Shown: positions 42,901-52,460, counted from the stretch's first letter. The stretch: DNA of 64,000 nucleotides from a virus (IMGVR_UViG_3300030943_000011:1-64000), one strand, 5' to 3'. Made by a program: numbers and translations. Notes: generated from the sequence alone by a model not told the origin.

Positions 42901-43637
42901 GACTGATACAGATTAAGCTCGACGAACTGGATAGGCGGCAACAAATAGGCGATGCTGTTTTTGGCGCTGCAAATACTTTATTTGGTGCATTGGTCGATTT
43001 GGCCGGGAAAGAAACCGCATTGGGCAAAGCGTTATTCCTGTTTCAACAGACCGCCGCCATCGGACAAATCATTTTTAATACCGGTATCGCTAATGCAAAA
43101 GCCCTTGCCGCATCGCCTTTAACGTTTGGCCAACCATGGGTGACAATTAATACAATAACCGGAGCGGCCAGTATTGCTGCTGTGGTCGCTCAATCAATTG
43201 CCGGTTTTTCTGGTGGTGGTTACACCGGATCTGGAAACAAAAATGAAGTGGCCGGTCAGGTACATAAAGACGAATATGTAGTACCGTCGAAAGTTTTAAA
43301 TTCTCCGCTCGGAGCCGCATTGGTAGCTAACCTCGAAGACATGCGAACCAATCCGGTAATGGTTACCCAGGCAGCAGTTCAGGCCAGCCGTAGCAACCGG
43401 AACTCAGGTTGCGATGCGTCAGCGGCTATGGTGGTCAATCCATCGCCAAATACTCCGATCGATTCTGGAGCCGCTTCCCACGATTCCGAGCTAACTAACG
43501 CCATAAACAACATGTCGCGGGCAGTGGCTATCCTGGTTAAAAATGGCGTTCAGTTTCCGATCGTGCCATTTAAAAAGCAATTGGACGAAATCTCCGACCT
43601 GATCGATCAGACCGGCATGGGAGGATTTAAAAAATAG
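39936..43637 (+). CDS. Tail tape measure protein
   Basis: A 1233-residue protein with the classic tape measure layout: an N-terminal coiled coil, TP901-like core, hydrophobic segments near residues 92-118, about 420-440 and 490-525 (LNPVGLITAAVVGLGAALYF), and a long Lys/Glu/Ala-rich coiled coil in the second half. The C-terminal region (GAANTLFGALVDLAGKETALGKALFLFQ) is the usual hydrophobic end. The tape measure fixes tail length; at about 0.15 nm per residue this predicts a tail near 185 nm. It has its own promoter. Confidence 0.88.
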   Translation: MAQSYDRRINLYINIDGKDVKNDVASIKAEMNKIVNAQARMTIGSKEYQAQAEKIKHLKGILDQHRQDITSIDKSWSLGKMGDSFNRYFSLITAGMASLVGLALSVRQVVQSFNDFEERLDNLSALTGLSGEDLDWLGQKAKDLSTATLESGIRVTYGAQQIVDAFTKTGSARPELLKNKEALVAVTTEAIILASAAKIELQPAIEGLTMVMNQYNVSATEARRIINTLGAGSKEGAGEIPYLTVGFEKVGTVASQAGLSIETLVAALETLAPRMTQPEIAGRGLKGVLLALQAGADDTNPKIVGFSNAIENLAKKNLTVTESMALFGSENITCANTLTANVKELKYYEQAVTDTNVAIEQAAINTDNNNSKLAQAKNRLNLMSIELGEKLAPALTISTSGLSYFIKAMSIMANFVSQNKVLLVTLLVSLIAYGSAIRIATIMEAGLNREKGIGLVITKLSIFWNRAASSAMLLYQAAVALLTGNITRATRAMQLFWAFSALNPVGLITAAVVGLGAALYFLSGRLTAAQKAQKMLNDMNVEAQKNIVEEKIKLETLMDLARDEKLSKMDRLKAIMQLNAISPKYLGGLTLENINTKAATESTKAYTESLLHNARAQAAKEKIIEIDKQLLDLQAGNIENISFLDKARVRLAEGFKHDYSAEKANTLIAAKAIEDLTKQKEKLVGIAKEQAVADLLTGGGGGDPINTDLIRAKELELELANKMPRSTEAEIVARNKAIETIQKEIDRLNALGTVKEGAAGEEQAKRDEKAIKKKMDFEEAAHNDEMSRINREHLDGKTTDDQYKADLLDEDLKFLAKKLTIYKVGSKEYKAAYNESLQKQVDAQKVVQDLLLKAQKGLADAGIENLKDGINKEKALQEQRFKEEIDALKKQLLEKAVLSDQEIALNDTINQTIEQKKITHLKAMADLDKAGALQKQMDAAIIDQAKAATDEEKYAAERELAQAQYDQDIQDANGNAAKIAQAERGLSDRLIQIKLDELDRRQQIGDAVFGAANTLFGALVDLAGKETALGKALFLFQQTAAIGQIIFNTGIANAKALAASPLTFGQPWVTINTITGAASIAAVVAQSIAGFSGGGYTGSGNKNEVAGQVHKDEYVVPSKVLNSPLGAALVANLEDMRTNPVMVTQAAVQASRSNRNSGCDASAAMVVNPSPNTPIDSGAASHDSELTNAINNMSRAVAILVKNGVQFPIVPFKKQLDEISDLIDQTGMGGFKK

Positions 43638-43644
43638 AAGTACC

Positions 43645-43683
43645 CTAGTCCGAGCGCGACCATAAGTCGCCACCGGAGTTTTC
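43645..43683 (+). terminator. Hairpin after the tape measure
   Basis: CCGAGCGCGAC and GTCGCCACCGG form an imperfect stem around CATAA, with GTTTT following. Weaker than the others. The next GTCCTTTC promoter begins 23 bases later. Confidence 0.55.
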
Positions 43684-43705
43684 TTCCATCTTCCGCACTA
43701 TTTCT

Positions 43706-43740
43706 GTCCTTTCTCCCGGCTGCGGTCTCCTTTATCTTCG
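43706..43740 (+). promoter_or_regulatory. Phage promoter GTCCTTTC-N19-TATCTTCG (distal tail unit)
   Basis: GTCCTTTC at 43706-43713, 19 bases, TATCTTCG at 43733-43740. The -7 box and the following GGTTCA are the same as in the portal promoter at 28576. The ATG follows at 43765. Confidence 0.75.
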
Positions 43741-43764
43741 GTTCAGTAATTCAATCCTTCAGTC

Positions 43765-44976
43765 ATGATAGATTTTAGCATATACGGTGGTATCGTTCAG
43801 CTTTCGGGCAACAAAGTCGAAATTGAAGTATCCAACGACGACATCAAAGGCGAATCGCCCCGCGCGATGCTTAAAGCAACCAGTACCGATGGCGCAGTTC
43901 CCGGTGGCCCGTTCGAAGATGCAAGAGAATGGCGACCATTAACCCCAACTGTTGAAGGATCCGGGAAAGCCATCTTCGACTTTCAGGAATACCTCGACGC
44001 TCCAACCGATTATAATTTCACCTTTCCTTATGGCGCCACTTATGCCGTGAAACATCCGCTTCGTGCGTTCGATATCGATATCCTTGCAGGCGCGAGTTAT
44101 ATCGACAACGATGTTGAAAGCGCAACTTACGGCCAGAAAATTACAGCATGGCAGGAAGCTGCCGAAGCAGTCTCTATCCGGATACTGAAGGGAGGAATGA
44201 GCCAGTACCGTCAGGCACAATACAACGAAGACGCCACCGATTTTTATCACGATTGGATCCTTGCAAACAAATACCTGACACACCGGCCAAACAACCAGAA
44301 AGTATCGTACAATCAGCCGATAAGGTTGTGGTACTTGCTACCTGGCGAAACGCAGGTAACACGTGCGCTCTATATTTTTTACACTTGTGCAGACGGGTCT
44401 AACGGCGCTACAATGCGCATGGTTACATTAGATCCAGACGGGCTTTACGAATTCATACTCGACCCTGCATTGTGGGAACTGCCAGCAAATACAGTACAGT
44501 TCGGTTTCTTGCAGATGGAAAACCTGACAATTATTGGCGAAACGCGGGTTTTCATTATCGATCCGCAATTCTACTCCGAGAATAACACCTTTCTGTTTTT
44601 TGCCAACTCGCTGGCCGGCATCGACGATGTGTGGTTTACCGGAGCAGTTAAGTTACTGGTCAACTCCGAAGCCGAAACCGGAATTCAGCAGCTCGACCGC
44701 AATGCCACTACCCGCGACCGCTCAGTAATAGAAACAAACTCAACCGGATCGCGAAAATGGTCCATATTTCCGGGCAATCGGTTAAGTGTGGCCGAAATTG
44801 AAGACTTGCAGGATTTCATTTATTCGCGGTTTCGTTGGTTGGTTTGGAACGGAAAGATCGTGCCGGTAAACCTTGAGCGTGGCGAATTTGAACTGACAAA
44901 TACCATACGCGACCTGGTCATTAACGACGAACTGGAGTTCGTATTTGTAGAAGCCCACTCAAATAATCACTATTAA
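43765..44976 (+). CDS. Distal tail protein (probable)
   Basis: A 403-residue beta-rich protein, no family recognised. It opens MIDFSIYGGIVQLSGNKVEIEVS and carries a proline-rich linker (TDGAVPGGPFEDAREWRP). Following the tape measure, it is in the usual place of a distal tail or baseplate-hub protein. No catalytic motif seen. Confidence 0.6.
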   Translation: MIDFSIYGGIVQLSGNKVEIEVSNDDIKGESPRAMLKATSTDGAVPGGPFEDAREWRPLTPTVEGSGKAIFDFQEYLDAPTDYNFTFPYGATYAVKHPLRAFDIDILAGASYIDNDVESATYGQKITAWQEAAEAVSIRILKGGMSQYRQAQYNEDATDFYHDWILANKYLTHRPNNQKVSYNQPIRLWYLLPGETQVTRALYIFYTCADGSNGATMRMVTLDPDGLYEFILDPALWELPANTVQFGFLQMENLTIIGETRVFIIDPQFYSENNTFLFFANSLAGIDDVWFTGAVKLLVNSEAETGIQQLDRNATTRDRSVIETNSTGSRKWSIFPGNRLSVAEIEDLQDFIYSRFRWLVWNGKIVPVNLERGEFELTNTIRDLVINDELEFVFVEAHSNNHY

Positions 44977-44977
44977 A

Positions 44978-45676
44978 ATGAGCGTCATCGATAAGCTTCT
45001 AAAGAGCATTCGCGGGGTAGGCAAAGGCAACCCGATTACCTATATGCAGCTTTCCGCTATCATCAGGGCGCTGTGGAGCGAAACACATGACAACAATGTG
45101 ATTGAAAATATTGCACAGGTTGCGCATGGTTTTACAGTTGGACAAACGGTAAGGCAAAATGGAGAAGGCGCATGGGAATTAGCGCAAGCTGATGCTTTTG
45201 GCGTAATGGCAATCGTTTGCAGGGTTGTGACAGCAGATATTTTTTGGATTAGAACCGGTGGATTGCTCCCAGGCGAATACACTATCGCCGCTAAGTATTT
45301 TCAGTCAATAGTAACTTCTGGCGCATTAATGATGCAAACCGATCCCGAAGTATGGGAAGCGGGGCAATACTGGCAATTTATCGGAACCGGATCGGATAAA
45401 GGTTTACTGATCGAAATTGCAGAACCAACCATTATAAGTGAAATTGCCATCGGAGAAGTGAAAGAAGTTGATCTAATTGGGGTTGTAGATGGCGAAAACA
45501 AAAATTATTCAACACCAGTTGCTTATCAACCTGGAAGTATATCAGTTTTTTTAAACGGACAAAAATTAAACAAGGACGATTATACAGAGACAAGCGATAC
45601 AACGGTAACGCTTGTAGACGCTCCTAAAAATACAATGTTTACAGATGTAGTTTCGGCAATTATAACACTTAAATAG
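44978..45676 (+). CDS. Tail tip or fibre-associated protein
   Basis: A 232-residue protein, starting one base after the previous stop. The N-terminus (MSVIDKLLKSIRGVGKGNP) is basic and helical; the rest is beta-rich, with a C-terminal segment (YQPGSISVFLNGQKLNKDDYTETSDTTVTL) shared in style with the next gene's end (SGSEELFLNGQLQDANAGVDYTIS). These paired endings look like a repeated phage fibre module. Function inferred from context. Confidence 0.55.
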   Translation: MSVIDKLLKSIRGVGKGNPITYMQLSAIIRALWSETHDNNVIENIAQVAHGFTVGQTVRQNGEGAWELAQADAFGVMAIVCRVVTADIFWIRTGGLLPGEYTIAAKYFQSIVTSGALMMQTDPEVWEAGQYWQFIGTGSDKGLLIEIAEPTIISEIAIGEVKEVDLIGVVDGENKNYSTPVAYQPGSISVFLNGQKLNKDDYTETSDTTVTLVDAPKNTMFTDVVSAIITLK

Positions 45677-45683
45677 TAAAGTC

Positions 45684-46652
45684 ATGACACCATTTAGAAG
45701 TAGTACGCAATTAAAGATTGATGAAAATCTGAATTATAACGGGAAAAAGGGAGTTAGTTTGGCTGATGGGGTTGATGCTCAGGACGCGGTAACGGTTAAC
45801 CAGTTGAACAATGCTGTTATGTCAGGATCAACATCAATACATGCACCTGTTGCCGACTTAGCGGCTTCAAAGGCTGTTGTTGCAGCCGCAAGAGCAGATA
45901 GGATGCTGATGCTCATAGAAACAATTGGCTTATATGCATTCGATGCTCAAAGTACGATAGCCAGTAACGATGACTCGGTAATAAGACCTACTGATATCGC
46001 TTCAGATGCTTCAGCCGGAAGGTGGATTCGACTTTCAAGTAATATTACTGATATTGTGGCAATCTTAAATAATGCTGCAGCTATCACAGTTATTGCCGAT
46101 GCCGATAAAATGAACGTACTGGTATCGGGGGTGATCAAAAATGTCACATGGGCTTATATAAAATCAATCCTTAAAACTTATTTCGACGACCTGTACAACA
46201 AGTATGTTCACCCAAATCATTCTGGAGATGTTACTTCGGTTGCTGACGGAGCGCAAACAATTGCAGCCAATGCAGTCACAAACGCAAAGGCAGCACAGAT
46301 GGCTACTAAAACATATAAAGGTCGTACAAGTGCCGGAACAGGAAATGCAGAAGATGTTTCGGTTGCTACGTTAAAAACTGATTTAGGGATGCGTACAAGA
46401 TACTACAGGCAATCTCTTACTGGTGCTATAACCGGGTCAAATACAGTATTTACAATCATCGCAAATATAGTTTCAGGCTCAGAAGAACTATTTTTGAACG
46501 GTCAACTTCAGGATGCCAATGCCGGGGTCGATTATACGATCAGCTACGGAGCTACTACTACAGTAACGTTTGCAACTGCCCCTAAATCAGTGGTTGTCGA
46601 TGGCGTTACTTATACCGACAAAATATTAATGAGTTATGACGTTTTAAACTAA
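45684..46652 (+). CDS. Tail fibre protein
   Basis: A 322-residue, Ala/Thr/Val-rich protein with fibre-like stretches (AVTVNQLNNAVMSGS; YNKYVHPNHSGDVTS; AANAVTNAKAAQMATKTYKG). HPNHSGDVTS-type segments are common in tail fibre shafts. The C-terminal segment (EELFLNGQLQDANAGVDYTI) resembles that of the upstream gene. Its role is probably in the receptor-binding fibre. Confidence 0.65.
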   Translation: MTPFRSSTQLKIDENLNYNGKKGVSLADGVDAQDAVTVNQLNNAVMSGSTSIHAPVADLAASKAVVAAARADRMLMLIETIGLYAFDAQSTIASNDDSVIRPTDIASDASAGRWIRLSSNITDIVAILNNAAAITVIADADKMNVLVSGVIKNVTWAYIKSILKTYFDDLYNKYVHPNHSGDVTSVADGAQTIAANAVTNAKAAQMATKTYKGRTSAGTGNAEDVSVATLKTDLGMRTRYYRQSLTGAITGSNTVFTIIANIVSGSEELFLNGQLQDANAGVDYTISYGATTTVTFATAPKSVVVDGVTYTDKILMSYDVLN

Positions 46653-46656
46653 TCAC

Positions 46657-48045
46657 ATGAAAACAAATATTAAGATTTTAGTTGTTGTAGTAATTTTTCT
46701 GTTAATGGGTGCAACTGGAACGCTTATCAGGTACGATCAACTTGTTCCGATAAAGGCTATTCAAATTCTAAATACACCAGCCGGCACGATAAGTTCAACC
46801 AACGTTCAGGCAGCGATTGATGAGTTAAACAGTGAAAAAGAAAGTTCTTTGGGTAATCCTTCAGTAACTGGATATGTTCTTTCATCAACAACAGGAGGAT
46901 CCAGATCGTGGATTGCTCCGTCAGGTGGAGCAGATGGGAATAATTATCCTACATCATTAGGGTTTTCGGGTGGAACATTATCATTAGGTAGAAGCGGATT
47001 ATCTGATTTGACAACTTCGTTGGATGGAAGATACTTGACTTCTTATAATGAAACTGACCCAAACATATCTACATGGGCGAGAGCATCAGTTAAACCGAGT
47101 TATTCTTATTCTGAAATAGGAAGCCCGCCCACTGCATTGAGTTCGTTCACAAACGATTTAGGAAATTACGGAAGTTTTGTAACTGGAACTCCGTGGACGT
47201 CTATGGGATATTTAACATCTCAAACATCCCATGCAGATGTTGTTGTTGATGGTGATTTCACATCTCAAGGAATAATTCTTCGAGGTGCGACATCAGGAAC
47301 ATATTCGATTTTAACAAATAATTCTTCAAATTGGGATGACGCTTACAGTAAGATGGGTAAAGTTAATATAGGTGGTTCGTATTTAGTTTTATCGTCTGGC
47401 GAATTCTTTGATAATACTTTTGGAACTGGAGTAATGATTAAAGATGCTAATCCGACTTCTGGAAGCACAAAACCAGTTCAGTCAGGAGGGGTTTATACAG
47501 CATTATCGGGGAAAGCTGCTTTAGCTGGTTCAGCATCTCAGGCTTTTAGTGCAAGTGAGTTTGATTTACCAAATGGGTGGGTGGTGAATGACCATGATGG
47601 CATTTTTAGGTTTTATTATAGTGGCCAAGATAGGGCATATATTGACGGAAGCGGGAACATGGCACTTGACGGTTCTATAACTTCCATTGAGGGATATCGG
47701 GGGTCATCAGATATTCGGTTAAAGAAAAATATTAAGCCAATTGAAAGAAATGTTTCTGCGATAAACCTATGCCAATTTGAAATGAAAAGCGATAGCACTA
47801 AACGGATACACTATGGTGCAATTGCTCAGGAGGTAGAAAAGATTGCCCCGGAATTGGTTTATGAAGATGGAAATGGCATGAAATCAGTTGCATATATCGA
47901 ACTTCTTGTTCTTAAGGTAGCTCAGCTAGAGAAAGAAGTTAAATCGAATAAGCAAATACCTGTTATTCCTTCATGGATATGGGCGTGCCTGTTTTCGTTA
48001 ATAACATTGAATGTTATATTGATAATAAATAATTTAAGGAAATGA
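46657..48045 (+). CDS. Tail fibre with S74 chaperone domain and terminal membrane helices
   Basis: A 462-residue protein. An N-terminal hydrophobic segment (ILVVVVIFLLMGATGTLI) looks like a signal anchor. The middle is fibre-like (ALSSFTNDLGNYGSFVTGTPW). The C-terminal part is an S74 intramolecular chaperone: SDIRLKKNIKPI (self-cleavage is expected before this Ser-Asp), then YGAIAQEVEKIAPELV and a coiled coil. It ends with another membrane helix (WIWACLFSLITLNVILII). S74 domains usually trim trimeric fibres; a membrane tail on the released chaperone is unusual. It overlaps the next gene by four bases. Confidence 0.75.
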   Translation: MKTNIKILVVVVIFLLMGATGTLIRYDQLVPIKAIQILNTPAGTISSTNVQAAIDELNSEKESSLGNPSVTGYVLSSTTGGSRSWIAPSGGADGNNYPTSLGFSGGTLSLGRSGLSDLTTSLDGRYLTSYNETDPNISTWARASVKPSYSYSEIGSPPTALSSFTNDLGNYGSFVTGTPWTSMGYLTSQTSHADVVVDGDFTSQGIILRGATSGTYSILTNNSSNWDDAYSKMGKVNIGGSYLVLSSGEFFDNTFGTGVMIKDANPTSGSTKPVQSGGVYTALSGKAALAGSASQAFSASEFDLPNGWVVNDHDGIFRFYYSGQDRAYIDGSGNMALDGSITSIEGYRGSSDIRLKKNIKPIERNVSAINLCQFEMKSDSTKRIHYGAIAQEVEKIAPELVYEDGNGMKSVAYIELLVLKVAQLEKEVKSNKQIPVIPSWIWACLFSLITLNVILIINNLRK

Positions 48046-49643
48046 AAAGACTAATTTTATTAACCGTTTTATTGACATTAACAATTTGGTCTTTCGGGCA
48101 GACAAACAGCTATGTGACCGAATATTATCTTGCCAATACATTCACTCCCAAATCGGGCATAACTCCCGGCTCAAATAATACGCTTTGGATGGATTGCGAT
48201 CAGATAACTGCACGATATAATGTCACTATTTCAGGGATCACAACAACGGGAAATCGGTTGCCATCACAAAACCAATTATCGAATGCGGCAACTGCCCCTA
48301 CTTATATAGCCGGAGGTCGTAATTATGTTATTGGTTGCGGGTCATCTGGTGCTATAACCGGATCAAATGCAATAACTGTTGGTACGCTTTTTCTCAGTTA
48401 TTCGGGTACTACATCAACCTCATATACGACCTATGCTATTGAGTCAATCAATAATAATTCGGACGGGGACGGCAATAACTTTTTAACCCTTAAACTGAAC
48501 GGAACGATCGTTACCGGTGCAACAAATGTTGCGATTACCGGATTAGCTACAGGCGCAAACTCCGGATTAACACTCGAATGGAATGATACATCAGGAGCAT
48601 TGCGTAATGATATTGCGACTCAGAAGTTATCTATTACCTATCATATTGTCGATTCAAACGGATTATCAGGTGCAACGCAAACGGATTATATCGGTTTGGT
48701 TGGATATTATCAGGCATGGGTTTCATTAACCAATGTTGCAACAACTCATGCTACAATTACCGCTACTGTTTATGGAACGAATATAACAGACTCCGGTATT
48801 TATTGGGGACAGATATCTGGAACGTTGCCAAATAAAGTTTCATCAGGATCAACCACTTCAGGCGCAGCAATAGCTACAAACATAACTGGCTTATGGAACT
48901 CAAGCTTATACTATTATAAACTTTATGTTGTTGTTGATGGTGGTGCGATTGAATATATTGATGGTACGCAAAGATCATTTATTACACAAGTTCAGTCAGA
49001 TCTATACACAACAGCGTCGTCGCCATCATGGGTAGCACAAACAGGAGTTACAAGCATAACTGTTGAAGCATGGGGCGGTGGTGGTTCTGGTGGTCCTGCA
49101 ACGGGTACCTCTTCACGTGGTGGCGGTGGTTCTGGTGGTTCGTATTCTAAAAAAATAGTATCAGTAACGCCTGGCAATACTTATACTGTCTCGATCGGAG
49201 CAGGTGCAGTTGCAAACATCACAACAAAAGTAGATGGTGCAGCTACTAATTTTGGGTCTGGACTTGTGATTGCAAATGGAGGCATAGGGGGTGCATCGAC
49301 TTCCGGAACTGCCGGAACTGGTGCAACCGGTGTTACAACCGGTTCAGTAGGAACTACAATTTACAAAGGTGGTAATGGTGGAAATGGAACGGCTTCCGGA
49401 TCGTCAGGTGGTGGTGGTTCCGGTGCTGGAAGTACTGGCGCGGGAAATAATGGATCTTCAGGAACTGCCGGTGCTGCAAAATCAGATAATGGAGGAGCAG
49501 GTGGAACAGGAGTAACTACTGCCAATACTTATAACAACGGAGGCTCTTATGGTGGTGGTGGTTCTGGTGGATTATCCAACTCATCAACCGATCGCAAAGG
49601 TGGAAATGGTGGTGACGGGTATTTAAGAATAACATATCCATAA
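48042..49643 (+). CDS. Glycine-rich fibre or adhesin with signal peptide
   Basis: A 533-residue protein with an N-terminal signal-peptide-like stretch (RLILLTVLLTLTIWSFGQ), a Thr/Ser/Gly-rich body with Ig- or fibronectin-like beta pattern, and a 170-residue glycine-rich C-terminus (GGGGSGGPATG..., ending GGNGGDGYLRITYP). Such glycine-rich ends are seen in phage receptor-binding adhesins and in tail fibre caps. It is coupled to the S74 fibre gene. Whether it is secreted or a virion part is unresolved. Confidence 0.65.
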   Translation: MKRLILLTVLLTLTIWSFGQTNSYVTEYYLANTFTPKSGITPGSNNTLWMDCDQITARYNVTISGITTTGNRLPSQNQLSNAATAPTYIAGGRNYVIGCGSSGAITGSNAITVGTLFLSYSGTTSTSYTTYAIESINNNSDGDGNNFLTLKLNGTIVTGATNVAITGLATGANSGLTLEWNDTSGALRNDIATQKLSITYHIVDSNGLSGATQTDYIGLVGYYQAWVSLTNVATTHATITATVYGTNITDSGIYWGQISGTLPNKVSSGSTTSGAAIATNITGLWNSSLYYYKLYVVVDGGAIEYIDGTQRSFITQVQSDLYTTASSPSWVAQTGVTSITVEAWGGGGSGGPATGTSSRGGGGSGGSYSKKIVSVTPGNTYTVSIGAGAVANITTKVDGAATNFGSGLVIANGGIGGASTSGTAGTGATGVTTGSVGTTIYKGGNGGNGTASGSSGGGGSGAGSTGAGNNGSSGTAGAAKSDNGGAGGTGVTTANTYNNGGSYGGGGSGGLSNSSTDRKGGNGGDGYLRITYP

Positions 49644-49652
49644 ATAATAACC

Positions 49653-52433
49653 ATGTACACACTCACAATTGGTAACAACCAGCTAATTCTCGATAGCGAT
49701 TTTTCGCCATCGTTAACCTATAAAAATCCGGCATGGTGTTTTGGAGAGCTTCCCGGTCCGTTGTGTCTCGATGTAACTATTCCTGATAACGACATCAACC
49801 GAAACTATCTGGGGTTTCCCGGTCGTTTTGCTAAAGTGGCAAAAAAGAACGACCGAAAATTCCCGAAAGCCGAACTTCGTTGGAATGGCTACTTATATAT
49901 TTATGGAACGCTTGTTATCACTAAAACCGACGAAAAAAGATATTCAGGCTATATACAAAGCGAACTTCGTAGCCTTAGCGATGCACAACAGGAGAAATTA
50001 ATTGGCAACCACAATCTATTGGGCGAATTGACTTTTGTAAACAAAACAAATTACGATCCTGCGACAGATAATTACTGCACCATAAGGCTAAGTAACGATG
50101 GGTTCTGGACTGATAAGGGCGAACAGGAAACTGTCGACAATGAAACACGCAGCGTGTTAACCCGCAAATTTCGCGATACTGTCGAGTCGGTTGTGAATGC
50201 CACCACGATCGATGGTGTAAAAGTATCAGCTGCTGATAGTGAGGTGGTGGTGGTAAGCCCCTTCCCGTTTTTGCATAAATTAATCGAGCTTCTTCTTCGC
50301 GAAAACAAATTATTCGTGCGAAACGATTTTCTCCGGGGCGATGCCGATTTGAAAACACTTTGCCTTTATCACAATGTCTCAATATGCGAACCAACATCTG
50401 TACTTCTGCCAGTTGAAACATGGTATTATTTTGATTATTTTGATAATGATGGCAATGCGGTAATTAATAATTATAAAATCGATTCAGTTATCGAAACCCA
50501 AACATGGGAAACAGCCAATTTTAAACTTAAAAAGTTGTTGCCAAAAATGAAGCTTAACGAATTAATACTTTCGATACAGAACCTCACAAACAGTTTTTAC
50601 CATTTTTCAGGCATCGACGACGTGGATAACATTGACCGCGAAAGCCTGTTTGACATGACACCATTCGATCTGTCGAAATACCGTATTAGCCGCTGGTTAC
50701 CCGGCACCCGTCAAAACCTTTGCCTAAAGTTTAAATTCTCGCACGACTCCGACGACCAGATATTTAACGAGAACTTTACCGATATCAGTTCGCGCGAAGA
50801 CGACATAAAAGAAGCAGTACAAACCTATCCTGATTTGCTCTTAATTACCGGAATGAAAATTGGCAACATTCGCCTGGTAATTGCCGAAAAAAAATACTAC
50901 GAATACCGGCAGGAAACCATCGAAGACGAAGCAGGCAAATCGAAAAATGTAATAATATGGGCCATTCTAACAGTCGATATTCAGGACTATAAATATAACC
51001 CTACCGGCGACGAATCAGAAAATATAGAAACTATGTTTTCGACACTGCTGATGAAATTGGACGGACAGCCAATCGCTTTACAGAAAGGAAACAACAGCCA
51101 GTTTTCACAATATACCGAGAATTTCAGTCCGCGCCTGCTGTTTTACAATGGCAATAATACTGGAGGATCAACATCCAGCTCCGGCTTGTCGATCGACTGG
51201 AAAAGTCTGGTTGCTACCCGTTACCGGCGTACTGCCCCGTTTTATGCAAATGCTTTACCGATTGAAGCCGATTTTAGGTTTCCAGGAAATATTTTATATA
51301 AAGTGCTGAACGAAATTTATAAACCTTACCTCGATCGTGACGGATCGTTTTTCATTAAGGAATTGCAGATTAGTTCAGCCACATCGGAGTTTGTGAATGC
51401 CACATTAACCGTATTCAAAAACGAAGACAATGTATTTGAGTCCACAGCTGATACAGTTACCGGAGGTGGCGAACATTTCGGTAACTTGTTTACCCCAATG
51501 TTTATCGGCGTTACCGAAAACGGCTGGCCAATCCTGATCAATGCGCAGGGAATTCCTCGCCCGATGCCCGATTATGGCAACCTGTCTACCGTAACGTTTG
51601 CAAACAAAACATGTGTCGAATACAATGCAGCCTACAAACAGCTTTTTGTGGGTGGAAATAATGGCCAGTTGCATGTTTGCGACTTAAGTGACATGGAAAA
51701 CCTGAGATACAAAACTATCCAGGTGTTTGCCGGAACCGACGAAATTTCAGCCGTGGCTATCTGCAATAACATTCTTTTTATTGGTCGTGCCTGCTCTCCT
51801 CCAATTGCGTATGTGGTGCCTATGCATGCAAATTTCGACGACTATGCAAACGGGGCTATCCAGTTGGCGCCGTTCAATTCATCAAGCGACTTTATCCGTT
51901 CGTTTATGTATGCAGATGGATGGTATTATGCCTGCAATACCGGTGGCGAATTGTTCCGAAGCGAAAACGGAACGGTTGAATGGGCCGAAGTTTTTGATAC
52001 ACATTCAGAATACATCAAAATCGGTCTGACAGCATCTCGAATATGGCTGGTAGAGTTGAACGAGGACCTGATGTATTCGCTCCGGAGCGATCCAACGCAT
52101 TTTAACCGATTTGGAGGACTGGCAGGCGATCCGCTTCAGCATGTCCGCGATTTGCAACCGCTATTGAATGATCAGATTCTATACCTATGCGACGATGATG
52201 CAGCCTGTATATTCAAGATCGATCCGGGTGTGTCGAATGCGAACATCACACCAAACGGAATCAAGAGTGCCGGTGGCGCTTGTTTCGATGGCACAAAGTA
52301 TGCCTATATCAGCGTGAAGGATTGGGGAGGCTATACTAAAATTGCTACTTACAACGACAATGTTGTTGGTGCTGAAGTTATCTGGAGTTACCTGAATGTT
52401 CAGGCATTCTTCAGCAAATTGTTTTTGTACTAA
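49653..52433 (+). CDS. Large tail or baseplate protein with a propeller-like C-terminus
   Basis: A 926-residue protein. The N-terminal part (MYTLTIGNNQLILDSDFSPS, then FGELPGPLCLDVTIPDND) is the opening I associate with baseplate or tail-tip proteins of Bacteroidota siphoviruses. From about residue 640 it shows propeller-like repeats (QLFVGGNNGQLHVCDLSDM; ILFIGRACSPP; WYYACNTGGELFRSENG). It may be the receptor-binding tip. It is the last gene of the tail unit, before a strong terminator. Confidence 0.65.
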   Translation: MYTLTIGNNQLILDSDFSPSLTYKNPAWCFGELPGPLCLDVTIPDNDINRNYLGFPGRFAKVAKKNDRKFPKAELRWNGYLYIYGTLVITKTDEKRYSGYIQSELRSLSDAQQEKLIGNHNLLGELTFVNKTNYDPATDNYCTIRLSNDGFWTDKGEQETVDNETRSVLTRKFRDTVESVVNATTIDGVKVSAADSEVVVVSPFPFLHKLIELLLRENKLFVRNDFLRGDADLKTLCLYHNVSICEPTSVLLPVETWYYFDYFDNDGNAVINNYKIDSVIETQTWETANFKLKKLLPKMKLNELILSIQNLTNSFYHFSGIDDVDNIDRESLFDMTPFDLSKYRISRWLPGTRQNLCLKFKFSHDSDDQIFNENFTDISSREDDIKEAVQTYPDLLLITGMKIGNIRLVIAEKKYYEYRQETIEDEAGKSKNVIIWAILTVDIQDYKYNPTGDESENIETMFSTLLMKLDGQPIALQKGNNSQFSQYTENFSPRLLFYNGNNTGGSTSSSGLSIDWKSLVATRYRRTAPFYANALPIEADFRFPGNILYKVLNEIYKPYLDRDGSFFIKELQISSATSEFVNATLTVFKNEDNVFESTADTVTGGGEHFGNLFTPMFIGVTENGWPILINAQGIPRPMPDYGNLSTVTFANKTCVEYNAAYKQLFVGGNNGQLHVCDLSDMENLRYKTIQVFAGTDEISAVAICNNILFIGRACSPPIAYVVPMHANFDDYANGAIQLAPFNSSSDFIRSFMYADGWYYACNTGGELFRSENGTVEWAEVFDTHSEYIKIGLTASRIWLVELNEDLMYSLRSDPTHFNRFGGLAGDPLQHVRDLQPLLNDQILYLCDDDAACIFKIDPGVSNANITPNGIKSAGGACFDGTKYAYISVKDWGGYTKIATYNDNVVGAEVIWSYLNVQAFFSKLFLY

Positions 52434-52460
52434 AAGTCACCTTCCCTCCATTTTAATACA

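Noticed and set aside
49060-49640. Repeats in the glycine-rich gene as a CRISPR or tandem array
   Set aside because: The repeats are GGN codons without constant unit length or spacers; they encode glycine-rich protein.
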